From the NCBI GenBank assembly GCA_003008705.1, contig PDUO01000017.1:375827-439826 (forward strand): a stretch of DNA of 64,000 nucleotides, given 5' to 3'. Both the position numbers and the translations under genes were made by a program. Shown piece by piece: positions 34,345 to 45,967 of the stretch. Under the pieces are notes generated by a model. The model worked only from the letters and a program-made list of their open reading frames with translations, was not told the DNA's origin and ran no database searches. Numbering within the stretch: position 1 is the stretch's first letter; each line of letters begins with the position of its first letter. Source of the stretch: Pezicula radicicola (taxonomy: Eukaryota > Ascomycota > Leotiomycetes > Helotiales > Dermateaceae).

Positions 34345-36326
34345 TACGTACTAACTATATTGTAAGCATTGCAGAGATAGCAATATTATAGTACTATGTT
34401 TATTTATTCCCCTATTACCTAAGTAGTAAATTTTACACAATTAATTTACTTATCATTTCGCATTTCACTGTATAGACCGAATATCAAGTTACGAAACCAG
34501 CCAAAGGCCCTAGACTGGTACAAATACATTACTACTTGTACCACTCAACTTGTAATTCAGGGATATAGGAAGCTTAGCATGATTGTTTGAAAGTTCAAGG
34601 ACTGTGAGCTAATAAAAGTTAATGTGCTTCTTAACAGAATTGATTATCAAATAGAGGCAGAGATAGCTAGCCAGAAAGCGATTCTCATTTATCAACTGCC
34701 TGGAAAATATTAGCTTCTGTAATTTTCTCACGCTTATCCTGCCGTTGCCATCTCCTGCCATCTCTCCCCAATATCCCTAAGATTGCCACCGTGCTCCAAG
34801 CCGATGCACGGCCAAGCTTCTAACATGTGCCTCGTCCTAGTCAATGCGCTTGTCTTGCTTGTCTTGTCATGTGCTAGAAACGGGCAGTAGAATCAAGCAA
34901 GTTTCCGACAGGTAGGTATATAGGTACTTTCGAAAAGTTATGTCGGTTAGAGTTGTGCCAGTTAGAGTTGTGCAAATTAGAGTTCGGAGTTCAGATACTA
35001 CAATACTCTAAGCCCCAGTGAAGGCGCACATGAATCGTTGTATTCAAGTTGTAGCGTGGTCGGCATAACATTACATCCTGACTAGGGCGATACGAACCCC
35101 CCAGCGATCAATGGTTGGTTACAATAATATCTTGGCGAATTGCTTAGGTAACTAACTCGGTGTCCGAGCCGCAAATGCGTTAGAACGAACTATTACGGGA
35201 GTAATACTAGGGTTGATAAACCTGCCTCTGCTATACCCCGCTTTAAGGCATTGCTTTAGGCCGGACTTCGTACCTTGAATAGCGATTTCTAGTTGGTGTT
35301 GCTAGAGAGAGACCGGATATTCTGTAGTCTGTTGAGTCGTCAACCGGAACATTGCGAGTAGTTCGTCTCCGCGCACTACCAAGCAATGTTGATGGTTTCG
35401 GTCTCGGTCTTCTGCAATACACGCCCGCCCGGACAGTGAATGATTCCTGCATGCTTATTATATGTCGACGGGGGAATCCTCGAGACCTCTGGGCGCATGT
35501 GATCTCAACTGTCCGATGTAGTAGCCCTCCGATTTGGTAATCCAATCCTTGTGATACAAGAAATTAGCAATTCTCCCTTGACGAAACACTTGAGATATCA
35601 ATATCAGCGCAGTACGGTTCCAGATGACGCCAATAAGTGATTCCAATGGCCACTTACGGCCCCGAATTACTATTGTCGGCGCTGGGCTGGACTTGCGGTA
35701 GCAATCGCAATTGCCTTAAACCGGAAATAGAGGAGACCTATAGAGCGCCGTATTAGTACGTCTAGCCCGTTGCAAGTTATTGAATGGATGGAATGTGATA
35801 GACCTCATGAGTGATAACTGACCCTGTTTTTGATATACCGACAAGTCTGGAATGAAACATTACGTGGTACTGCATCTCCTTCGAAAGCTTTAAAGGACCT
35901 TCTTTTCCATTGATTAAGCCTGTTCTGCTTCTACAGTGAGGTATTACAACTTGATGGTTCGACGTTAGCCTACTAATGCCTTCCCTGAGCCTACTGAAGC
36001 CGTCAATTGGGGTATTCTGCTGGCTGCCATGATTACCTTGACACAAGTAGTACATTTCATGAAAATTTTCAACAGTAAATCTAGTCGTGGCGATCTTGAA
36101 GACATATGTTTTGTATCTCTAAGTCATTTTGCCAATCACTCCAGAGTCTTCAACTATCATATTTATAGCTCGAGACAGTGACCACGCGCGCCATCCGGTA
36201 GAACTTTACAATAGCCTCAGATGAGCATTTGATTTGGTAATAGCAACTTGTTTTACCAATACTACGAAGACTTCGTATGGGCATATTGTTATGAAAGAGA
36301 TTAGCATACTGAAATTAAATATACAG
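34345..36326. other. gene-poor stretch with one gene relic
   Basis: Contains short repeats of GTTAGAGTTGTGC near 34940-34985 and the FAD monooxygenase relic at 35648-35722. The last exon of the esterase may extend into its right end. Confidence 0.5.
35648..35722 (+). pseudogene. FAD-dependent monooxygenase, N-terminal relic
   Basis: ATG GCC ACT TAC is followed, after a one-base shift, by ITIVGAGL and, after a second small deletion, by LAVAIAIALNR: the start of a flavoprotein hydroxylase with its GxGxxG loop broken. Nothing recognisable follows. The pattern resembles the intact start of the enzyme at 47449. Confidence 0.45.
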
Positions 36327-38215
36327 CTACGGAATTACTTTCTCTCCCCTTATATTTCTACTTACCTGCGTCCACTCGTCAATCGCGGCGCCAAATTGCT
36401 GCCACTGCTTATACCTTGCCGTTTTATCTTCATCTTCCGCCAATAGCTCTATCTTTTCCGGGCCATAGCACATGGCCTGGCGCTTCTCGGTGTACGCTGG
36501 CCATGGTGCATCTCCATTGATAAATTTCACCATATGGTGGCCTATTTCTTCTGCTGCAGCTCTGTAGGAGTCCGGTAGAATCATGTTGTATGTCTGAAAG
36601 ATGAAAATAAGATCGACTGCATGATGTGCTGTGCCTGTGAAGGGACCTTCGAAGGTTGTTCGATAGCGCATTCGATGATAGTATGCTTGATCCTTTTTCC
36701 AGTGTTGCAAGACCTCATAAAGAGGAAATGCAAACTCGGCATCACCGCAGAGATTTTCCAATTTGGTAACATATGTCGAGATATCGTCCGATGCTGAGTT
36801 GATGCCATATCCGTTTATGAAGTCGTCGACAGCAACATGTTTCGAGACGTCACTTAGAAGCGCCTCCACCTTTGATGGATTCCAACCTCTCTGTTGTATC
36901 CGAGGCCGCCATATGATTGCCTAGAAGTGGATCAATACAAAATCCATAGTGTTGATTTAGGAGCTCTTACTTCGCGTTCACAGTCTCCAATCAAGATCCT
37001 TTCCACCTTTTGGGAATACTGTATTTGACTGAACTCCGAAGTCTTCAATGGTTTTTCAACGAGGTATCCATCTACAGTAGCTTGCCAATTTGGCAGGGGA
37101 GACCCCGTGCAGCTGTAAGCTGCCAAGACCTTCTCTACGCTCATGCTGCGAAGTTTCCCCACCCTTTCCTTTGGAGTCAAATCAGCTGGGATTGACAATG
37201 CATCCAAGAACAGGTGATACAAGGCGTCTTGATGCGCAAGAGAGCGAGTGGCTAAGACTGCGTTTCCCGATAAAAGGATAGCCTGGTTGAATATAGCCTG
37301 AGGCTGTGCTAGCTGCGAAGTCATTTGAACGTGGATATCACCTTTATGTAGTCAGCACTCTACGGAATAGTCACTCTGACTTGGAAACTTACTCGCTCCA
37401 GCGCTCTCCCCCATGACAGTGACCCGACTTGCATCCCCACCTAAGGATGAGATGTATCGCTGTACCCATTTCAGAGCAAGCATCTGGTCATGAATACCAT
37501 AGTTGCCCACGCCTTCCTCTCCAGCATCAAGGTTGTCTTGTTTGAGATCTTCCGATGCCAGAAATCCAAAAGCACCGAGCCGATAACTAAAGAAAGGTCA
37601 GCGAGACTTCAGACAAAGAGGTGTTCTATACTTTATAGTCACGAGAATGAGCGGCGACCCAGCTTGGATAGATAGGTTAACGAAGGATTCACCGCTGAGC
37701 GCAGCCATATTCGCTGTTGAGAAGCAATTCGCGCCCCTGCAGAAGATGTCAAACATGTATTGCATGATTGAATTTTGGGCATGATCGAGGTTACTTGCCC
37801 ATGAATGAAAACCACAACGGGATAAGAAGCCGCCTCTGACACTAGAGTCGGTATGGTGATGTTCAAATTCAAACATTTGAACTCGTCGGCTGTAGGATCA
37901 GGGAGATTCTTTTGAGCCGGAGGGTAGACGCCGAGCAGGTTAAACTTTGCCGCTGCGGCTGGCATGGGGCTTGTAGGCCTATAGGGAAAGCACTGTTTAG
38001 TAACCCTCTCACGGTCGTCAGGGTGGACAACAATACCCAAAGTTATTCGCATCCAAGCCCTCTGCAGGCCATTCCTCAGCTAGTCGGGCCTTCCGGAATC
38101 GTTGATTGACAATCCCATACGGGATACCTCGGAACTGGGCTACTCTGCCATCGTGGTAGGACAGGTTTGTTCGGATTTTGCCTAGTCCTTCAATATTCCT
38201 TTCAACCAAAGCCAT
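36327..38215 (-). CDS. type-B carboxylesterase/lipase
   Basis: Exons 38215-38037, 37978-37799, 37736-37632, 37586-37393, 37341-36971 and 36920 to about 36362; the last junction is unsure, and the coordinate given is the first stop if the final intron is retained. Seen: FRGIPYG, PVVVFIHGG (oxyanion hole), NYRLGAFGFLAS, the nucleophile elbow GESAGAS, and a late GTAHHAVDL with the likely catalytic His. The intron at 37737-37798 starts with GCAAGT, a GC-AG intron, required to keep HGGAN in frame. No signal peptide, so intracellular. It could cleave aryl or feruloyl-type esters next to the aromatic genes; substrate unknown. Confidence 0.8.
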
Positions 38216-38510
38216 AATACTTCAATTCAATCCTTCCGTGATTGAATGGGTTGAGCAGAACACCAAAATACGAGATCAAGCCTTACCAATGGATATGGCA
38301 GAATACTTTGTATTCAAGAAACTGAGATGATTGGAGTGATGATAAGGAATGGCCCAGCACAAGGACTAGTCTCTAGACAATGTTTGGTCAACGGTTTTAT
38401 AGTCTTTCGCGTATTCTTATCCCTTAACCAGCGTCGCTGGTATTCGGGGTTATATACACGGACCGGAGATTTAGGCACCACGTAATGTTTTCCCGACTAT
38501 TTCCTTCGAT
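38216..38510. other. intergenic
   Basis: Upstream of the esterase; no gene seen. Confidence 0.4.
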
Positions 38511-38878
38511 TTAATTTTCTTTTATTTCGCCAACCCCTAGGGGGTTGGTTCTACTAATACGATCATACCCCTAATGCGATTATTCTATAGAGCCCTTTTA
38601 CATTAATAGATAAAATCAAATAAAAGTATAGATATAAACCTTATAGCTAAAGGTATAATATTACAAGTGATTATGTTATTTAATTAAGTATAGGCATAGA
38701 TATATGACTATTAAATTTATTGTATATTCTTTTGTTCCTGCCTCTCGCTTAGGGGTATGATCGCATTAGTACTGTAGAACCAACCCCCTAATCGTCGGTC
38801 TCGCTTAGGCCCCTCCTAATGCATGTTCGTTTTTAGCGACACCGACGACTAGGGGTTAGCGAAAAAATCAAAAATTAA
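38511..38878. mobile_element. TIR element, host of a nested insertion
   Basis: Left arm (to about 38579): CGCCAACCCCTAGGGGGTTG, then GTTCTACTAATACGATCATA. The right arm (38744-38878) is its inverse, interrupted at 38791-38848. Both ends abut TTAA, which could be a target duplication but may be chance in such AT-rich sequence. Confidence 0.65.
38791..38848. mobile_element. 58 bp palindromic insertion inside the right arm
   Basis: Arms TCGTCGGTCTCGCT (38792-38805) and AGCGACACCGACGA (38835-38848) are inverse with one mismatch. CTA stands on both sides; removing the 58 bp plus one CTA restores the mirror of the left arm exactly, so this is a later insertion with a 3-bp duplication. Confidence 0.7.
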
Positions 38879-39620
38879 TTCAGACATTTCACTCGGAAAA
38901 TCACATAGTCACCAACGAGTAGTAGCATATTGTGTCCTTATGATTTTAAATTGGACTCTACTGTCCCAATTGATCAACCCTAGTCTCATAGATCCACGGA
39001 CTTTTCGTCGGCCTGAAGGATAAGTTCTGCCTCTCAGACTGCGAAATTTATTTATACCGGTGACTAAATTCAATTGGCAATTTGAGCTTCGCTTATTGCG
39101 GAACCCGTGGCTTGGCCTTTTATATAAGCCTGGATAGAAATCTATGAAGGGCGGAGCCATCGATCCATTCTCACCTATTTTTGTAGTTCCATTGAGTAGC
39201 AGGGCCCCGACACAAAATACTTTCGCCATCAACCTTGGTATACTGGACGAACGACCGCATTCTCTATGGCCAACCTCGGGGTAATATCATTTAGTACTAA
39301 CCTTGGTTTGGTACCCTAGTGCACCTTCTCGAGAATGGCCGCCCGGGGTAACATTATTTACTTTCTGAGACATTAACCCTGGGGCTTCGGGAAAGTATTG
39401 ACTTCTGTATACGTCGCGCTCGAATCCGTGGATCCGCGACGATAAGCTAGCTGACGAAATAATACAAGCCAGCGCAAGGACTAAGGCACGAGTGTGTAGA
39501 CTGTAGGCAATTAATAGTGGTTCTGATATGTATTTAAACGATTGAACTCTTAACCAAACCAAGGGAGCAAACAATATTTTTATATATAACAGTCTGACAT
39601 CGGTTCTCGATCTTGCAAAA
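38879..39620. other. upstream region of homogentisate dioxygenase
   Basis: No gene seen. Two CGGGGTAAYATYATTTA-like blocks lie near 39277 and 39344; possible regulatory repeats, unproven. Confidence 0.4.
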
Positions 39621-41290
39621 ATGCCTGCTGAAGTGAAGATGGTCAAACAGCTTGCTAAGCCGGCGGTAACACCACAACAAGCATTCCACTTTACGGACCT
39701 CGGACTCAACAAACCGACGCGAGTGGAAGATCCATACGATTATCAACATGGGTTTGGAAATAGTTTCCAGTCCGAAATCATACCGGGAACTCTGCCCGTG
39801 GCCCAGAATAATCCCCAGATGTGTAGATTCAATCTCTACACGGAAGTTTTGACAGCCTCTGGTTTTGCGGCTCCGCGCCATGCCAACTTCAGTACATTGT
39901 TTTACCGGTGTAGACCAAGCTGTGCTTCCGGTATGTCTTTCGTTATTCTGAAAGAAATAATTTGTCCTACTAACCTAGTTTTAAGATGGCGGAAAGCCCA
40001 TTCAAACCAGATCGGAATGGGAGAGCAATTTCCTGTCAGCAAATCCGAAAGTAAAGTCCGTTGCGTCGCAGCTTGAATGGGCTCCCTTCGAGCTACCCGA
40101 AGTGCCTACAGATTTCATTGACGGCGTACGCACAGTCGGTGGCAATGGTGATGCCAGTCTCAGAGATGGACTTGCTGTGCATATCTTCACAATCAACAAA
40201 TCGATGGACCATCGTGCATTCGTTAATGCGGATGGCGAGTGTCTCTTCGTCGCTCAGCTCGGCAATTTAGACATACAAACCGAGTTGGGGAGATTGTACC
40301 TGCAACCTGGCGAGCTTGCAGTCATCCCCCGGGGTATGAGGTATCGCAGCAATCCTGCGGAGGGTCATACTCAAGCTCGTGGATACATCATCGAGATCTT
40401 CGGAAGTCGCTGGGAACTCCCAGATCTTGGCCCGATTGGAAGCTGTGGGTTGGCAAATTCAAGGGACTTTCTAACCCCAGTAGCATTTATCGATGACAAT
40501 TTGCACGAGGAGTGGCAAATTGTGACGAAGCTGAATGGAAACTGCCACTTTACGGTCCAAGATCACAGTCCCTTTGATATTGCTGCGTGGCACGGCAATT
40601 GTGTCCCCTACAAGGTAACAAAGCCTCTCATGACCTACTGCTGTTCAGATGTGCTGACTTAGAGACTAACAGTACGACATGAGCAAATTTGTTAGCATCA
40701 GCTCCGTTTCGGTCGATCATACAGATCCCTCGATCTACACCGTCTTCACAGCCAAATCCCGCGATCCAAACACTTCACTCGTGGATTTCCTTTGGTTTGG
40801 ACCTCACTGGGACGTCGCGCTCAACACTTTCCGGCCTCCATATTTTCATCGAAATGCTGCTTCAGAGTTCCTTGCCAATATCTACTCCGCCGATGACGCT
40901 GGTGGTCGTTCATCCGGCTTCAAGGCTGGTGGAGGAAGCTATGAAGCAGGCCATATACCCCATGGCGGCTTCGCTGGGCCCTATCTTACCGAGATGGTGA
41001 AAGAGAAGAACGAACCAAGGGTTGTTTTCGACGGTAATCAAAATAAGCTACTTCCGTTGTCCAAATATTTTGCTAACGATTCCGATAGGCTACCTAACTT
41101 TCATGATGGAGAGTAGCCGGTCCTTGCTATTCACAGAGTGGAGCTTAGACATAGGGCGTCATGAGGCGACCGATCCTAAAGTCTGGAAGCAATTTCCGGT
41201 AATTTCTAGGTCTTTCTTCACGTAATCCCTGCTAACGAGATGGAGGATCGCTTTTTCAGTGATTCACAGGTCCAGAAACTTTTGAAATGA
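39621..41290 (+). CDS. hmgA: homogentisate 1,2-dioxygenase
   Basis: Exons 39621-39930, 39986-40614, 40673-41033, 41089-41198 and 41270-41290, 476 residues. It opens the aromatic ring of homogentisate to maleylacetoacetate. Seen: YQHGFGNSFQSE at the N-terminus, the cupin-like AVIPRGMRYR, the catalytic His in WHGNCVPYKYDM, iron ligands His and Glu six apart in YFHRNAASEF, and a later His in GHIPHGGFAG. After the stop at 41288 the same frame stays open for 46 codons to 41431 with protein-like sequence (QLDEPYYYDEQLEALL). An alternative acceptor at 41296 would skip the stop and give 514 residues in frame. The other tyrosine-pathway genes (fumarylacetoacetase, maleylacetoacetate isomerase) are not in the window, so this may be a stand-alone paralogue. 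Confidence 0.92.
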
Positions 41291-41431
41291 GTTAAGGAGA
41301 CAAAGCAGCTCAGGAAGCAGCTTGATGAGCCTTATTACTACGATGAGCAGCTGGAAGCCTTATTGCAGACACCGGTCGATAGACCTGCGATTGATTCGGC
41401 TCCCGCGGATGCTAAAAACGGTCATAAATAG

Positions 41432-41988
41432 AACGAAGCATTTTGTGATCCATGTCAATGATACAAGTAAGTGATGATTGTAAAGGACTTCCTAAATGCT
41501 ATGATTTGTCTCTTGTGCTATGTCTTTTAAATGAATCATGAGTATATGTTTTGTGAAAAAGCATATGTTATCAAATATTCGAAGAATACCTTGATAAAAT
41601 AACATATTATTTTATTAACCTTATTCTCAAAAGTTATCTCTTACAATATAAGCTGCCATAGAATATAGATATTCAGTTTACTTCATGCATCATTTACAAC
41701 TTTAGCGATAGTCAAGTATACTTGGCACTAATCATTAGACTCTGTGGAGGAGAAGAGGGGTAAGTGTTTATTGGTTAGGAATCCCCGCGGGGTGCTATTG
41801 AAAGCCTCTATTACCCTGAGACCATGTCTTGAATCATCTAATTAAACGGGAGAATATACTCTGCTCTAGTAGTCTTAAGAGCGAAAGTGACTATGAGGTA
41901 GCATTTTGCCTTCTCAATCCTCCTTCGTTCAGAACTACGAGTACCAGTCTCATGACTAATGCGTGTCCGAATATCTCCCATTACGCCC
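41432..41988. other. intergenic between convergent genes
   Basis: No gene seen. Confidence 0.5.
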
Positions 41989-43703
41989 TTAGCTTTCACC
42001 GCGCCTCTTCAAATGTACCGTGAGGCCAGTCTGGTGATAAAACAGGGCTGTGAAATGGTCCAGAGGCTTGCCAGGGTTGACGAGCCGCATCTCATACCTT
42101 CGAAATAGCTGGGGTAGGAGTTTATTCATTTCGAAGAGTGCAAGATGTCTCCCGAGGCAAACATGGGATCCACCTCCGAACTGATACTTGTTAGTCCATC
42201 GGCTCCAAGGTTCAAGACTGCTGTTGAGAGGATCACTGCTCGCGGAGAGTGCCCAAAGCATTCCCATTCAAAATTGTAGATATCGATATGTGCACTCACC
42301 TGGAACAAGCATCTCTCCATCAACTTTACGCGACTCTCATCCTTAGATAGCCATCTCTCAGGATTATACGTCTCTGCATCGGCTCCAAAGACATCTTTGT
42401 CTCTGTGTAATACCCATGCATTGAGGGCAACCTGGGTCCCGCCTGGGAGCCAAGTTCCATTAAGCTGTGCACCGCCATCAGGAACCTTCCGAGTCATATT
42501 GAGGGCCAGCGCAGGCTGAAAACGCATTGTCTCTTTGAGACAAGCTTGAAAATATTCGAGGGACTGACCCTCCTTGAATTGTACTATGTCTGAGAGTGGG
42601 CTGTTGAGGAGCTCCGCGACCAATTTTGCGTGGACATTCGGGTGGGCCAGCACGTTCCAGATAAATGAGTGCATCGAAGAAGCCGTCGAGTCAGCTCCAG
42701 CCGCCCTAAAAGTAGCTTATTAGTCTTGTCTATCCCTCATATCATACTGGACAACCAGAACATACACAGCTCCCATTGAGATACAAAGAACATCCTGCAT
42801 TGAGAACTTGTCAGGATTCTGCTGGTGCGATCCCAAAAGCGTCTTGAGTAAGCTCTTCGCTCCTGTTCCACCGCCTTCGCCTTCTTGTAGATGTTGCCTC
42901 AGCATGCGTTCTGCGGTTATGGGGATTATTGAGTCTTTTCTCGCGGGGAGAACATATTTCCAGATAGCATGGCCTCTGATCTTCTCAAAAGATGGGACCT
43001 GGCCAATAATTCCATTCTCCCACGCAATTTTCTTGAACAGTTGGAAGGTCCCATCTACATCAGCACCAGCATCAGAAAATTCATCCATACTAGACTGAAA
43101 CTGCATCATAAGCCTCTCTATTTCTTCAGTTTGCTGTTGGACTGATGCCAAACTGTAAGGCGGCACGGCGAACCGTTTCATGCCTGCATGAACAGGCTCA
43201 CGAATTTCCGTGAAGATGTCTTTTAGATTGTCAGGTAGCCAGACAACGTAAAATTCGGACTTATGAAAGCCTTTGCCCGTCTTGAAAAGATCAAGGGCAG
43301 CGGAAGGCGAAGCCATGGAAACCTCATTTGGACCCATCCTCACTATTGGTCCTAATCATAGATTAGTCGAGCTAGGGATTGAGGGTCCATCCTGGATAGA
43401 ATACCGTATTTCCGGTGAGCTGCCATGTAGTGCTGTTCTGCTTTTCCAGTCCATGTGACCCATACTAAGTTTGGCACATTCAGTAAGAGTAATAGTGAAG
43501 CAATCTCATATCTTACCTTCCCATAGTCTGGTGCAAGAGGCAAGCAACGGCCCAGGGTATTTGCGGATCGGAGTAGAATATCGATTGTAGAGAAGCGTGG
43601 AAGAGACAACGAGAAGACCACCAAGCAACATAAAGCTCAAGGAGTGTATCTTCACGTACTTCCAGAGGTCCTCCTCCTTGAGAACTTGAAGTATGACTGC
43701 CAT
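41989..43703 (-). CDS. cytochrome P450, pisatin-demethylase-like
   Basis: Exons 43703-43517, 43464-43405, 43351-42766, 42705-42300 and 42180-41989, 476 residues in frame. N-terminal membrane anchor (FMLLGGLLVVSSTLLY), proline region RKYPGPLLAS, I-helix AAGADSTAS, K-helix KETMRF, and heme loop FGGGSHVCLGRH with the Cys ligand. The closest family I recognise is the fungal group around pisatin demethylase, enzymes that often detoxify plant phenolics on the ER. It is about 35 residues shorter than usual: the text jumps from MDEFS to DAGADVDGTF, where a helix with the typical membrane-facing segment is expected. So it may be an internally deleted, inactive enzyme. A TIR element lies 90 bp upstream of the ATG. 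Confidence 0.85.
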
Positions 43704-43792
43704 TGTGTTGGATTGTGTTAGGTCAAACAGCCACCAACAGAAATCTTCGATTCAGTCACGGAGGAATGTTGACAAAGTTCGTCATAACCGAA

Positions 43793-44002
43793 CGAAGGTC
43801 ACGGCAAAAAGTTATTAGACTCTATGTGTCGTACCCCGTATTCGTTAATCTAATACCCTGCGGCTAAGTAACAAGCACTATAAACAGCCTGTAGAGATTA
43901 TTTTCTAGTGGTGTACTACAGGGCCATAAGCGAGACTACAGGCAGTTTCATATTATTTCCGGGCCTGTAATCGAGTCCAATAACTTTTTGCCGTGACCTC
44001 CG
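43793..44002. mobile_element. TIR element, GGTCACGGCAAAAAGT family, copy A
   Basis: Left GAAGGTCACGGCAAAAAGTT (then ATTAGACTC), right AACTTTTTGCCGTGACCTCC preceded by GAGTCCAAT; about 26 bp near-perfect inverted ends. The right side abuts TA; the left shows AA. Non-coding interior. Confidence 0.75.
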
Positions 44003-45967
44003 TATAATGCCGGCCGTTGGATCAAGTTCTAGTGGTGATGATGATGATGGGTTCAATTTAACGTCCGTCCCAAGGCCGTAAGGCCTTATACAGACTACTC
44101 TATATACAGGTCCCTTATAATTGAGGTACGAACCTAGTTCATGCTGCCACAGGAGCCCTCCCTAGCTGTATTATCTGTTCCCTCTATCTGTACCTTTAAA
44201 TGCAAGAATAACAAGCCCCAAGCCTAGAACCTGTAGACCTAATACCCTCCTATCCTGACTGTTCTTTCCTTCTTGATCGTCCCTTAAGAAATAGGGGGTA
44301 AGGCCCCTATCCCTTGTAGTCTATGTAGCTAGTGTATATGAATATATCCTCCGTCCTGTAGAGAGTGTCTGATATGTATCTGTCGGGCGAAATGTATATA
44401 CCTTTGATGATATCGTTCGAAATAAGTGACTGCCCTAGCCTCGGGTAGGGTCAATTGTTTATTCTGCCGTATATAAGGTATTGTTGTATATTTATCGAGG
44501 TTGAAAATCGACTTCCGCAAGACCGAAGAATTATAGAGTCCGCTATCTTTGCCGTGTATTCGAGAAGAAGGGGTATCGAAGTCAGGTCACCACTCTGCTT
44601 CGAAAAGGTTGTAGGGGAGCCAATCCTACTTATGGCTGTATGTTGTATCTCGAGGAAGGTTGGAAAAGGGATAGGCGTACTCGCAGCTTATGGGTAGTGT
44701 GGATGAGGATAATCGCGCGCTCGATGTACTACACGTAATACTGTAATGCGACGTGTTGTTGACTCTTCTTTGCTCTGTATACTCAAGAGAGATACAGGTT
44801 CCCAGCTGGCACCACGTGGAGGTGAGAGTCGTCGCCAGCCAGTTCTAGTGGCTGGAGAGAGGTGTCCATGATGTCCGGACTTACCGTTTTACGATTGCCT
44901 CAAATCACTTTAATTAAGAAATTCCTTCTCCGTCAAACACCTGTATAGCGAGTTCTTCGTCTCTGTACTTGAACCATCATGATTGTGATTGATATCTTTC
45001 TCTCGGTCGTACGAGTCTTGGCCATTGCAGGGTTGATTTATTGCCTATGCCATACGTTCTATCAGCTATGGCTTGCTCCTGGTACCAAACAGTGTTGGCA
45101 ACAATATGTCGATATCGTATTGCCGATATTGTTTATGCATTATTTACATAAATATTTTATGTTTGGCCGTGCGTTTTATGTTACTTTATAGAACTCGCTA
45201 AGATTTTCATATCTTCATCCTCGCTAAACTTGTTAGAGTTAATTTCTGCAGAGAACATTAAATTTAACCTACTCTATTTACGTGCTGCACGTGTAGCGTT
45301 CAAACGGAGGTATTCGGATTTATGTTCGTGTCTTTCCGCTTGTTTCTGCTCAGCCATTACGTTAACTAATACGTATTCAGCGTTGCCGGTAGCCACACCA
45401 CCTCGAGTACCCTCACGATGCTCTTCTGGCATCTCCTTCACAACCCTCAGATCATGAACACCCTTGTAAAGAACTAGACAGCGCTCTTCCTGCCCTGACC
45501 CATTCTCACCAGGCATATAGCTACAACGACGTCAATCAACTCAGTTATTTGTCTGCTGTATTGAAAGAAAACTTCAGAATCAACCCCGTCTTCGTAATAC
45601 CTTTGGGGCGGGGTGTTCCTGAAGGTGGGAGAACTATTGCCACTACCATCCACAATTCCAGCGTCATAAGATGTTGAGTAGATCTCAAGATGAGCGGCAC
45701 ATGCAAAGATGACTATTGACGTATGTGAGCCATGAAAAGTATTACCCACGCTGGGTATCCCAGATCCTGTGCGGTTCCCATTCTACTTCAAATATTCAGT
45801 GTCACTTGATTCTTTCCATTCCAGTCCTTGCGTTGACCTTGCTAAAGGTTTAGCTGACATATACAATGCAACCTCTGCACGATATCAAGTGAAAGGAGGA
45901 TATCTCTTTAAATTCTGATATATATTTTCAATTGATAGTTAGATTCAGTAAGAAAAATCTGATTCAT
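44003..45967. other. gene-poor stretch
   Basis: Short frames without recognisable domain, a small GAT-repeat near 44035, and one small ORF listed separately. Origin unclear. Confidence 0.45.
45274..45516 (-). CDS. small hypothetical ORF
   Basis: An 80-residue ATG frame, Glu- and Arg-rich, starting MPGENGSGQEERC and ending LNATRAARK; no domain, no membrane segment. An overlapping frame just upstream could be another exon. It may be a relic; I do not recognise it. Confidence 0.22.
   Translation of the reverse strand: MPGENGSGQEERCLVLYKGVHDLRVVKEMPEEHREGTRGGVATGNAEYVLVNVMAEQKQAERHEHKSEYLRLNATRAARK

Noticed and set aside
38909..39232. Minus-strand frame of 107 residues
   Set aside because: No recognisable domain, overlaps the presumed upstream region of the homogentisate dioxygenase gene.
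44329..44697. Overlapping short frames on both strands
   Set aside because: Low complexity, no motifs; cannot be supported as genes.
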